Shown one piece after another: positions 24,672 through 32,248 of a DNA stretch of 43,247 nt. A program made the position numbers and the translations under genes. Under the pieces are notes generated by a model that did no database searches, was not told the origin of the DNA, and worked only from the letters and a program-made list of their open reading frames with translations. Position 1 is the stretch's first letter, and each line of letters starts with the position of its first letter. The DNA comes from Actinomadura sp. KC216 (GTDB lineage Bacteria > Actinomycetota > Actinomycetes > Streptosporangiales > Streptosporangiaceae). Location of the stretch: assembly GCF_004348535.1 (NCBI RefSeq), contig NZ_SMJX01000033.1, forward strand, positions 1 to 43,247. The letters run 5' to 3'.

Positions 24672-25756
24672 CACAGCGAGTGGTGCTCGCACCAGACTCG
24701 TTCAAATCGACCATCACGGCAGCAAAGGCCGCCGAGGCGATGGCCGAGGGCTTCCGACACGTGCGCCCCGATATCGAGACGGAACTTCTACCCCAGGCGG
24801 ACGGCGGCGAGGGCACGCTCGACACGGTTTTGGCCGCACGCCCGGACGCGTCCGTCCACACCACAACGGTGACCCTCCCGAACGGCCCCCACAAAGCGCG
24901 CTGGCTGACCCTCGACGACGGCACCGCGGTAGTAGAACTGGCCGAATGCTGCGGCCTACCGCTCGTCGGCACGGCCGACCCCGCAGGCGCCGACAGCGCC
25001 CCACTCGGCACCGTCCTCCGCGAGGCCCTCCATGCAGGCGCCCGAAGGATCGTCGTAGGGCTCGGCGGATCGGCCTCCACCGACGGCGGCTCGGGCTGCC
25101 TGCGCGAACTCGGCCTCCGCGCAATGGACCGGCGCGGCCGCGACGTCCCACCTGGAGCCACCGGCCTCACAACCGTGACCAGCATCGACACAACGCCCCT
25201 CCTGCCCCCGCCGCCAGACGGCGTCCTCCTCCTCTGCGACGTGGACGCCCCCCTTTACGGCCCACGCGGCGCCGCAGCCGTCTTCGCCCCTCAAAAGGGC
25301 GCCGACCCCGCACTGATACAGCTCCTAGACAAGGCCCTCCGCCGATGGGCGAACGTGATCGGCGGCGCCCCGGACGCTCCCGGCGCGGGCGCCGCAGGCG
25401 GCCTCGGATACGGCCTGTCAACCTGCTGGGGAGCGACGATGACGTCCGGCGCCCAATACCTCTCCGACCTGAGCCGCCTCCCGGACCGCATCCCCGGCGC
25501 CGCACTCGTCGTCACAGGCGAGGGCCGCCACGACGAGCAGTCCTACCAAGGCAAGATCACAGGCCACGTCATCGAGCTCGCCGAGCGCCACAACGTCCCC
25601 GCAGTCGTGATCGCCGGAACCGTCACAACCGCCCGCACCGGCGTGACGATGCTCAGCCTGACCGACCTGGCAGGCTCAGAACACGAAGCGATGCAAAACC
25701 CGGAACCCCACCTCCGCCACGCCGCCGAGCAACTCGCCGCCCGCCTCACGGCATGA
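24668..25756 (+). CDS. Glycerate kinase (GlxK/GarK family)
   Basis: 362-aa cytoplasmic kinase that phosphorylates D-glycerate, usually to 2-phosphoglycerate. Recognised by LAPDSFKSTITAAKAAEAM at the N-terminus, LPQADGGEGTLDT, IVVGLGGSASTDGGSG (about residues 130-145) and VVTGEGRHDEQSYQGK (about 280-295), all hallmarks of the family. The GTG start at 24668 overlaps the previous TGA. As the last gene of the operon it suggests that the pathway releases glycerate or a precursor such as tartronate semialdehyde and returns it to glycolysis. Confidence 0.93.
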   Translation: MTQRVVLAPDSFKSTITAAKAAEAMAEGFRHVRPDIETELLPQADGGEGTLDTVLAARPDASVHTTTVTLPNGPHKARWLTLDDGTAVVELAECCGLPLVGTADPAGADSAPLGTVLREALHAGARRIVVGLGGSASTDGGSGCLRELGLRAMDRRGRDVPPGATGLTTVTSIDTTPLLPPPPDGVLLLCDVDAPLYGPRGAAAVFAPQKGADPALIQLLDKALRRWANVIGGAPDAPGAGAAGGLGYGLSTCWGATMTSGAQYLSDLSRLPDRIPGAALVVTGEGRHDEQSYQGKITGHVIELAERHNVPAVVIAGTVTTARTGVTMLSLTDLAGSEHEAMQNPEPHLRHAAEQLAARLTA

Positions 25757-25896
25757 AGGTCTTCACGAGCCCGCCGAAACGGTTCGCCAAGCGGCTTGGC
25801 CGCCGTCGGCCTCGCGGTGCGTGCCGGAACCGACCCGCGGGGGCGGCGGAAGCGAGATGCTGGTGCCCGCAGGGGCCGGACGATCCGTGAGGTGCG

Positions 25897-26766
25897 ATGG
25901 TGGACACCGATGACCCGGACGACGACGGGGCCGTCGTCGTCAGCGGCCCGCTCGGGCCGCCGCGCCTGCTGCGGCCGGGCGATCGCCTGACCTTCGGCCG
26001 CGGCCCGGAGGTGGACCTCCCGCTCGGCCCGGACGACCGGTGGATGTCCAAGCGGGCGGGGGAGATCGCCGTGGACGGGGACGGCGTCCGTGTCGTCAAC
26101 CTGAGCCGCAAGCACGCCCTGGTGATCCAGAGCGGGGACTATGAGCCGGGCGACCCGGCCCCGCCGCTGCGTGAACCCGTGACCCTGCGGCCGAGGCTGC
26201 CCGAAGACCCCGCCGAGGCGTGCGTGCTGACGGCGGGCAGCGCGCTCGTCGGCTCGGCGCTGATGCTCCGGGAGCTCCGGGCGGTCCACGTCCGGCTGCC
26301 CGGACCGGGACCCGCCGCCGACCCGGTCCTTCCCGGCGGGAGCGGCCGCAGGTCGAGCACGGTGGCGGGCATCACGATGAACCCGGAGACGCGCGAGTTC
26401 ATGGTGGCGCTGCAACTGTGCGCGCCGTGGCTGCGGAACACCGCCCGCGTGGACCGGCTCCCGACCGAACCCGAGATCGGACCGCTGGCACTGGAGTCCG
26501 TGGGCGAGACCTATCTCGCCCGCCGGGCGCGCAACGACCCGGAGCTGCGCGACCGGCTCCAGAAGAAGGTCCACGACCATCTGAAGGCGCTGCGCAAGAA
26601 GCTGGTGGCGCGCACCCTGCTCCCCAAGGAGGGGACGCTCGGCAACACCGCGATCGCCTCCACCATCCTCCTCTACGACATTCTCGGCCACCGCCATCTC
26701 GCGTTGTTCGAGAACGCGTACTGGAAACAGGTCCAGGCGAACCAGTGGGCGCGATGCCTGGAGTAG
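25897..26766 (+). CDS. FHA-like protein with C-terminal helical (possible wHTH) domain
   Basis: 289 aa. The N-terminal part (about residues 25-80) resembles a divergent forkhead-associated phosphothreonine-binding domain: LTFGRGPEVDLPLG, then WMSKRAGEI in place of SRRH, and RVVNLSRKHALVI. The C-terminal half (about 160-289) is helical and charged, with DRLQKKVHDHLKALRKKL, and might be a DNA-binding winged helix; I cannot name it. It sits near a Ser/Thr kinase and a double-FHA transporter, so a role in threonine-phosphorylation signalling is likely. ATG at 25897 has GTGAGG 4 bases upstream. Confidence 0.7.
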   Translation: MVDTDDPDDDGAVVVSGPLGPPRLLRPGDRLTFGRGPEVDLPLGPDDRWMSKRAGEIAVDGDGVRVVNLSRKHALVIQSGDYEPGDPAPPLREPVTLRPRLPEDPAEACVLTAGSALVGSALMLRELRAVHVRLPGPGPAADPVLPGGSGRRSSTVAGITMNPETREFMVALQLCAPWLRNTARVDRLPTEPEIGPLALESVGETYLARRARNDPELRDRLQKKVHDHLKALRKKLVARTLLPKEGTLGNTAIASTILLYDILGHRHLALFENAYWKQVQANQWARCLE

Positions 26767-26858
26767 AGCGCGCTACTCCCTGATCGGGGAGCAGCCGGGA
26801 TCGCCGAGTTTCCCGATGCTGGAAAGCGTCCGCAAGGCGCGATCGAGCAGGAGGAACA

Positions 26859-27083
26859 ATGATCCGGAGAGTACGGTTCCGCTGGGTGCGGGCCGCCGCC
26901 GGGGTCGTGGTGATCGACCTCGCCACCCGTCTCGGCCTCATCGCCGCGGCCGGCGCCATGGCGTTCGGCGCCGGCGACGCGGCCTTCCCCCTCGGCCACG
27001 GGTACTGGATCGTGGCGGCCCTGAGCGCGGTGCCGCGGGCGGGCGTCGTGATGCACGTCGGCCGCGGGGGCGAACAGGAGTGA
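26859..27083 (+). CDS. Small hypothetical membrane protein
   Basis: 74 aa, not recognised. Two hydrophobic stretches are visible: residues about 12-39 (AAGVVVIDLATRLGLIAAAG...) and about 48-64 (GYWIVAALSAVPRAGVV). A basic N-terminus, MIRRVRFRWVR, suggests the first residues face the cytoplasm. AGGAGGAAC stands just before the ATG, the best ribosome binding site in this area, which supports a real gene. It lies between the FHA-like gene and the convergent FHA-ABC gene. Confidence 0.6.
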   Translation: MIRRVRFRWVRAAAGVVVIDLATRLGLIAAAGAMAFGAGDAAFPLGHGYWIVAALSAVPRAGVVMHVGRGGEQE

Positions 27084-27089
27084 CGCGCC

Positions 27090-27116
27090 GCCCGGCGCCG
27101 CGCCGCGGCGCCGGGC
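27090..27116. terminator. Perfect 11-bp stem-loop between convergent genes
   Basis: GCCCGGCGCCG (27090-27100) pairs perfectly with CGGCGCCGGGC (27106-27116) around a 5-base loop. It lies between the stops of the small membrane protein and the FHA-ABC transporter. Confidence 0.65.
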
Positions 27117-27125
27117 AGCCGCCCG

Positions 27126-29369
27126 TCAGCGCCGGAGCCGCCGCAGGGTGAGCAGCGCCGCGGCGCAGCCCTGCCCGGCGAGGGCGAGCAGGCAGAGTAT
27201 CCAGATGGACGCCGAGTGCCGCCACAGCAGGTCCGGTGCGCCGGTGCCGTGCCCGAGGTCGACGGTCGCCGCGAGCGCGGCGAAACCCCACCGCGCGGGC
27301 AGCAGCACCGCGGCCCCAGCGAGCACGGGCTCGTCGACCAGCGGCACCAGCCCGCCGGACAGCGCCATCTGTACCGCCGTCACCAGCGTGACGGCCGGCA
27401 ACGCCCATTCGGCGCCGGGGACGTGCGCGGAGACCGCCATGCCGAGCAGCGCGCACACGACCGCGGTCACGGCCAGCCCGGCGGCGACCTCCACGGTCGG
27501 CAGGCCGAGCAGGACCGCGTCCGCCGGTCCCGGCCGCGCGGCGCGCAGCAGCAGCACGGCGAGCACCGCCTGGACGGCCGCCAGCCCGCCGAAGACCGCG
27601 GTCTTGGCCAGCAGGTACGCCTCGGGCAGCAGCCCGGCTGCCCGCTCGTGCCCGTAGAGCGTGCGTTCCCTCGCCAGGTCCCGCGCCGGGGGCAGCGCCG
27701 CGGCGGCCGCGACGCCGAGCACGAGCACGACGAGGACGCGGCGGGCGCCGCCGTCGGGAACGGCCAGCCCGGACGAGTCGGCGACGGCGACCCCGAGCAG
27801 CACGAGCAGCGGCACGACGAGGACCAGCAGCGCCGCCTCGGCCGGGTCGGCGATCAGCAGCCGGACCCGGCGCCGCGCGAGCACACCGGCGTCGCGCAGG
27901 ACGCGGCGCCGGACGGCCGGATCTCGGACCACCGCCGCGGCGGGCGCGGGGGTTCGCTCCTCACGGGGGACCGTTTCCGGTGTGCCCGCGAGGCCGGACC
28001 TGGCGGCGGCGACCTGGGCCAGATCGTCGAACACGTCGGCCCAGGAGGTGGAGACGAACCGGCGGCGCAGCCCGGACGGCGGGCCGAGGTAGGCCTCGTA
28101 CGCGCCGGGCGCCAGCACCAGCACCGAGTCGCACAGGTCGAGTTCGGACGGCTCCCTGGTGGTGATCATCACCTGCCGTCCGGCGTCGGCGAGGCGGCGC
28201 AGCAACCGCATCATCTCGCGCGCCCGCCCCGGGTCGAGGCCCGCGAGCGGCTCGTCCACCAGCAGCAGCGACGGGTCGGTGATCAGCTCGGCGGCGATGC
28301 CGAGGCGGCGGCGCCGGTCCTCGTCCAGGGCCGCCACCCGCCGCCCGGCGGCGTCGGCGAGCCCGGTCTCGGCGAGCACGCCGCGCACCGCCGCGGTCCG
28401 CTGGGCGGCGCCGATGTCGCGGGGCCGGCGCAGCTCCGCGGTGTAGGACAGCGCCTGCCCGACCGTCAGCCGCGGGTGGCCCGCGGGTTCGTGCGGCACG
28501 AGCCCGATCCTGGTGCGGACCTCGGCGTTGGCGTGCACGTCCTGGCTTTCGTAGCGGACGCGGCCCGCCGACGGGCGCAGCCGTCCGGCGAGCAGCCGCA
28601 GCAGCGTCGACTTGCCGCAGCCGGACGGGCCGACGACCGCCAGCAGCGATCCACCGGCCAGCCGCAGCGTCAGCGTGGGCGCGAGCGGCTCCCCGGCCGC
28701 CGCCGGCGCCACGGCGAGGCCGTCGGCCTCCAGCCCGGTGTCGGCGGTGCCGGGCAGGAAGTGCAGCCGGTCGGCGATCCGGACCAGCCGGGTCCGGCCG
28801 CAGGTCAGCACGTCCCCGTCCCGCAGCGCCGCGCGGGTCGCGCAGTCGCCGTTCACGAACGTGAGGTTGGCGCTGCCGAGGTCCTGGACGACGTGTCCCC
28901 GCGCCCCGAGAACGATCCGCGCGTGTTCGCGGGAGACGAGCGGATCGTCCAGCACGAGGGTGTTGCCCCGGCCGCGCCCGATCGTCAGGTACCGGCCCAG
29001 CGGCACCGGATCGGGGAGCGCGCCCGCACCGTGGCCGCCGGTGGCCCCGGGCAGGGCGGACACGGCGACGAGTTCGACGATGGGCCCGTCGAGCGGGTCG
29101 CCGACGCGGACGGCGAGCCCCGCGCCCACCGGCCGCGCGCTGAGCGCGGTCTCCTCGTGCCAGGTGCCGTTCGCGGTGTCCAGGTCGCGGAGCACCCAGC
29201 CGTCGTCGAACGCGAGCTCCAGGTGCCGGCGGGACACCCGGGCGTCATCGAGCACGATGTCGCATTCGGCGCCGCGGCCGACCAGTACCCGGTCGCCGGG
29301 ACGGAACGCGCGGGCTATCCCGCCCGCGGTCACGGTAAGCCGGCCGGGCCCCGCGCCGGGCTCGCTCAC
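27126..29369 (-). CDS. Double-FHA ABC transporter (Rv1747-like)
   Basis: 747-aa half-transporter. Two FHA domains come first: VGRGAECDIVLDDARVSRRH (about residues 29-48) and IGRGRGNTLVLDDPLVSREH (about 130-149), both with the G-R, S-R-x-H core. Then follow an ABCG-type ATPase with Walker A GPSGCGKST (about 247) and Walker B LLLVDEPLAGLDPG, and an ABC2-type membrane domain with about six helices from residue 505. The signature motif, LSGG in active ABC proteins, reads ALDEDRRRR. The GTG at 29369 overlaps the kinase stop (GTGA). M. tuberculosis Rv1747 has the same FHA-FHA-ABC layout beside the kinase gene pknF and is phosphorylated by it (recalled). The exported substrate is unknown. Confidence 0.9.
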   Translation of the reverse strand: MSEPGAGPGRLTVTAGGIARAFRPGDRVLVGRGAECDIVLDDARVSRRHLELAFDDGWVLRDLDTANGTWHEETALSARPVGAGLAVRVGDPLDGPIVELVAVSALPGATGGHGAGALPDPVPLGRYLTIGRGRGNTLVLDDPLVSREHARIVLGARGHVVQDLGSANLTFVNGDCATRAALRDGDVLTCGRTRLVRIADRLHFLPGTADTGLEADGLAVAPAAAGEPLAPTLTLRLAGGSLLAVVGPSGCGKSTLLRLLAGRLRPSAGRVRYESQDVHANAEVRTRIGLVPHEPAGHPRLTVGQALSYTAELRRPRDIGAAQRTAAVRGVLAETGLADAAGRRVAALDEDRRRRLGIAAELITDPSLLLVDEPLAGLDPGRAREMMRLLRRLADAGRQVMITTREPSELDLCDSVLVLAPGAYEAYLGPPSGLRRRFVSTSWADVFDDLAQVAAARSGLAGTPETVPREERTPAPAAAVVRDPAVRRRVLRDAGVLARRRVRLLIADPAEAALLVLVVPLLVLLGVAVADSSGLAVPDGGARRVLVVLVLGVAAAAALPPARDLARERTLYGHERAAGLLPEAYLLAKTAVFGGLAAVQAVLAVLLLRAARPGPADAVLLGLPTVEVAAGLAVTAVVCALLGMAVSAHVPGAEWALPAVTLVTAVQMALSGGLVPLVDEPVLAGAAVLLPARWGFAALAATVDLGHGTGAPDLLWRHSASIWILCLLALAGQGCAAALLTLRRLRR

Positions 29370-31180
29370 CCGCCCGGCACCGGCGCGGTCGGGGACACGC
29401 TGGGCGGCGGCGTGTACCCGGCGGCGGCGACGAGCTGGGCGTCGCCGAGGACAAGGGTGCCGCCGTCGCACCGGGAAGCGTCGCCCTGGCTGAACGCCCA
29501 GCGGATGCTGAGCCGCAGGACGCCGCGGACGTCCACGTCCAGGTTCTTGGCCTTCCCGAGCGTCACCGTGATCGACTTCAGCTTGCGGGCGTCGCCGTAG
29601 AACTCCACGGTCACCTGCGTCTTGGCGGACGCCGAGTTGTCGTCGACGCCGGCGAGGCCCTCCAACCGCGTGTAGTGCTGCCCGAGGTCGTACTCGACGC
29701 CACCGGCCTCGTTGCCGCACGGCGACCCATCGACGCCGATCGCGTGCACTTGGACGTGCCCGGACAGCCGGTAGTTGGTGGCGTCGGTGCCGGTGCTGAT
29801 CTCGTCACCGGAGCTGGGCTCGATGTCGGCGAGGTACTGGATCGCCTGCTTGGACGAGATGGTCAGCGCGATCGTGGCGGGCATGTCGGCGCCCGGCTGG
29901 GGCTCCTGGGCGAGGACCACGCCGTCCGGTGAGTTGGGCGGCGCCTGTTCCCGGCGGATCTGCACGCCGACCGTCGGCGGAAGAAGCGCCCTCGCCTGCT
30001 CCTCGGGCAGCCCCACGAGGGCGGGAACCAGGCCCGGACCGTAGGAGGGCCGGGCGCTGCTCTGCCCGGGGCTGGGCGCCGGAGAGAACTCCCCGCTCGG
30101 CGGCGGCGTGGCCGTGGTGGCGCCCTCCCGGCCCGGATCGCCGGACCGCGTCGCGGCGTACGCGCCGCCGGCCACCGCGCAGGCCACGACGAGGCATCCG
30201 GCGGTGAACACGATCGCGCGCCGGCGCCCGCGCCCGCGGCGCTTCCCGGCGCCGCCCGTGTCGCCCGCCGGGTCGCGGTGCGGGTTGCGGATGGACATCT
30301 CGGTCGCGGCGTCGCGCACGACGGGGACCGGTTCCGGCGGCTCGGTCAGGGTGGCGGCGGCGGGCAGCTGGTCCAGGTCGCGCGCCAGCGCCTCCAGCAG
30401 GATCGCCACCCGCCCCGCCGGTCCCGGCCTGGCCTCGGGGTCCTTGGCGAGCAGCGCCTCGATCAGTTCCCATACGGGATCCGGGACGCCCGGCGGACGG
30501 CCCGGCCTGCTGCCGCCGTGGTGCCTCAACATGACCAGGGTGGACTTGTCGGCGAACGGGGTGACGCCGCAGCACATCTCGTAGAGCATGATGCCGAGCG
30601 CGTACAGGTCGCTGGCGGGCGTCGGCGGCTGCCCGTCGGCGAGTTCGGGCGCGATGTAGGGCGCGGTGCCGACGAGCATGGTGGACTTGCTGCCGGTCTG
30701 CTCGGCGATGCGGGCGATGCCGAAGTCGGTCAGCCGGACGGCCGGCGGGCTCCGGCGGTCGTCGAGCAGGACGTTCTCCGGTTTCACGTCGCGGTGCACG
30801 ACACCGGCGTCGTGGATCGCGGCGAGCGCGGAGGCGGTCTCGGCGGCGACCGTGCACGCGTCGGCGGGCCGCATCGCCCCGTGCGCGGCCAGCGGCTTGC
30901 GCAGGTCGGACCCGGTCACCAGGTCCATCGCGATCGCGAGCGTGTCGCCCTCGACGACGAGGTCGTGCACCCGCACCAGGTGGGGATGCGCGACGTCGGT
31001 GAGGATCGACCCTTCCTGCAGGAATCGGTTCACCGTCTCCCGGTCGCGGGCGAGGGTGTCGTGCAGGACCTTGAACGCCAGCTTCTCCCCTTCATGGGTG
31101 CGTCCGCGCCAGACCTCGCCCGTGGCGCCGCGGCCGAGGACCTCTTCAAGGACGTATTTGCTGCCCAGAGGGCGTTCCAC
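29366..31180 (-). CDS. Transmembrane Ser/Thr kinase with PASTA and NPCBM-like sensor domains
   Basis: 604 aa. The cytoplasmic Hanks-type kinase (about residues 9-275) has glycine loop GRGATGEV, Lys37, HRDVKPEN with catalytic Asp131, DFG at Asp152 and the APE segment. A basic juxtamembrane stretch (GKRRGRGRRR) leads into one membrane helix (about 325-350). Outside are one PASTA repeat (VPALVGLPEEQARALLPP ... GVVLAQEPQPGADM) and a C-terminal beta-rich module (about 445-585) resembling NPCBM, with YLADIEP and SITVTLGKAKNLDVDV. PASTA binds muropeptides and NPCBM binds glycans in known proteins, so cell-wall sensing is inferred. GTG at 31180 has AGGAG 6 bases upstream. The stop overlaps the FHA-ABC gene, its probable substrate. 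Confidence 0.92.
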   Translation of the reverse strand: MERPLGSKYVLEEVLGRGATGEVWRGRTHEGEKLAFKVLHDTLARDRETVNRFLQEGSILTDVAHPHLVRVHDLVVEGDTLAIAMDLVTGSDLRKPLAAHGAMRPADACTVAAETASALAAIHDAGVVHRDVKPENVLLDDRRSPPAVRLTDFGIARIAEQTGSKSTMLVGTAPYIAPELADGQPPTPASDLYALGIMLYEMCCGVTPFADKSTLVMLRHHGGSRPGRPPGVPDPVWELIEALLAKDPEARPGPAGRVAILLEALARDLDQLPAAATLTEPPEPVPVVRDAATEMSIRNPHRDPAGDTGGAGKRRGRGRRRAIVFTAGCLVVACAVAGGAYAATRSGDPGREGATTATPPPSGEFSPAPSPGQSSARPSYGPGLVPALVGLPEEQARALLPPTVGVQIRREQAPPNSPDGVVLAQEPQPGADMPATIALTISSKQAIQYLADIEPSSGDEISTGTDATNYRLSGHVQVHAIGVDGSPCGNEAGGVEYDLGQHYTRLEGLAGVDDNSASAKTQVTVEFYGDARKLKSITVTLGKAKNLDVDVRGVLRLSIRWAFSQGDASRCDGGTLVLGDAQLVAAAGYTPPPSVSPTAPVPGG

Positions 31181-31831
31181 TGCGGGCTCCTAGGTGATCA
31201 CAGTCAGGAGAGCAAAGAATCGGGTCATTTTCTCACCACCCGGTTTCGGGGGAGGTGTGCTCCATTTCCTTGCTGATCGAATGGCCGACTGCGGTCATCA
31301 GAAGGATTATTAAATGCCCACTTTCTCGTATAAATCCGACAGTGCGGCGGAGAATCGTGCGGCGGTGTTCACAGGCCGGACGCCTCGTTCACGACCCGGT
31401 CACCGCGCACCCGCGAGCCGTGGAGGACCCCCGCTGCGTGGGCATCGACCGGCGCGGCGGGACCGACCGCCCGGAGAACGTCGGCAGACCTCAGGCGCCA
31501 CCGGCACCGCCGCCCGACCAGGCCAGATCTCCTGGCCGGCCGTCCTACTCGGCGCGGGAACGGCTAGCGGCGGAACGAGTTTCCGGGCGCAGACGTTGGT
31601 GGACCGCGACAACGTCGAGGCGGTCTTGGTAGTGCCCAGCCCGGCCACCGTCGTGAGCGTCAGGATGGGGTGGTCATGGGCCGCCGGTCGTGGACTTTGG
31701 AACCGAGGAGGAGGGGCGGCGGGCGACGGAGGCGCGGCCGTACGTCCATGTCTGACCCGATGTGATCGGAATTGGCGGTGCGGCGCTGCTGGCCGTCGGC
31801 AGGCTCACTCCCCGCATGAGGACGCCCGATG
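31181..31831. other. Gene-poor stretch with possible decayed coding sequence
   Basis: No convincing gene was found in these 651 bases. 31255-31365 is AT-richer than its surroundings and may hold the promoter of the kinase. From about 31510 the plus strand reads QISWPAVLLGAG ... LVDRDNVEAVLVVPSPATVV; one frame over, immediately downstream, it reads GGHGPPVVDFGTEEEGRRAT and ends PYVHV at 31756. Together these look like the tail of a protein broken by a frameshift, but I cannot match it to a family, so this is only a suggestion. Confidence 0.35.
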
Positions 31832-32173
31832 TCACCAGTCTCGGGTGGCGACGAGTTCCTCTATATCGGCTTCGGAGAAGCCGTAAGTGGTGGCGATGAA
31901 CCAGAACTCCTCTGCGATGAGGTCGCGGGCGACCGTCTCGATCTCGCTGTCGGCTTGAAAGAACTCCTCTTGCAGGTCGTTGAACTCCTCGGTCGCCGCA
32001 TGGGTCAGCGGGTAGAGCGCCTCCAGGTCGCTCGGTGGATCGGTTTCGATCTGCTCGCACAACCTCAGCAGGATGGCTTTTCCCTTGTCGACGAGGTGAT
32101 CAGGAAAGTATCCGTCGTCGTACATTCCCTTGAGGAAATCGTGCTCTAGCGCCTTCTGGTTGGTCAGTGGCAT
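31832..32173 (-). CDS. DUF5713 family protein
   Basis: 113-aa acidic soluble protein that I recognise as DUF5713. Characteristic segments are FLKGMYDDGYFPDHLVDKGK near the N-terminus, LYPLTHAATEEFNDLQEEF in the middle and ADIEELVATRDW at the end. No function is known to me. ATG at 32173 is preferred to the adjacent GTG at 32176 because GGAGG lies about 7 bases upstream of it. It follows the salicylate synthase on the same strand, 75 bases away, but nothing links it to iron. Confidence 0.85.
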   Translation of the reverse strand: MPLTNQKALEHDFLKGMYDDGYFPDHLVDKGKAILLRLCEQIETDPPSDLEALYPLTHAATEEFNDLQEEFFQADSEIETVARDLIAEEFWFIATTYGFSEADIEELVATRDW

Positions 32174-32248
32174 CACGGTCCTCCGCGCCTGTGGGTGGGG
32201 CTGAGGGCGCTGATCGTATTCGAGGCCACCGACACCGGCGTCCGGGCT

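Noticed and set aside
29370..29720. N-terminal extension of the FHA-ABC transporter
   Set aside because: The open frame continues upstream, but it lies inside the kinase gene in another frame and reads as Arg-rich shadow; the GTGA overlap gives a natural start right before the first FHA domain.
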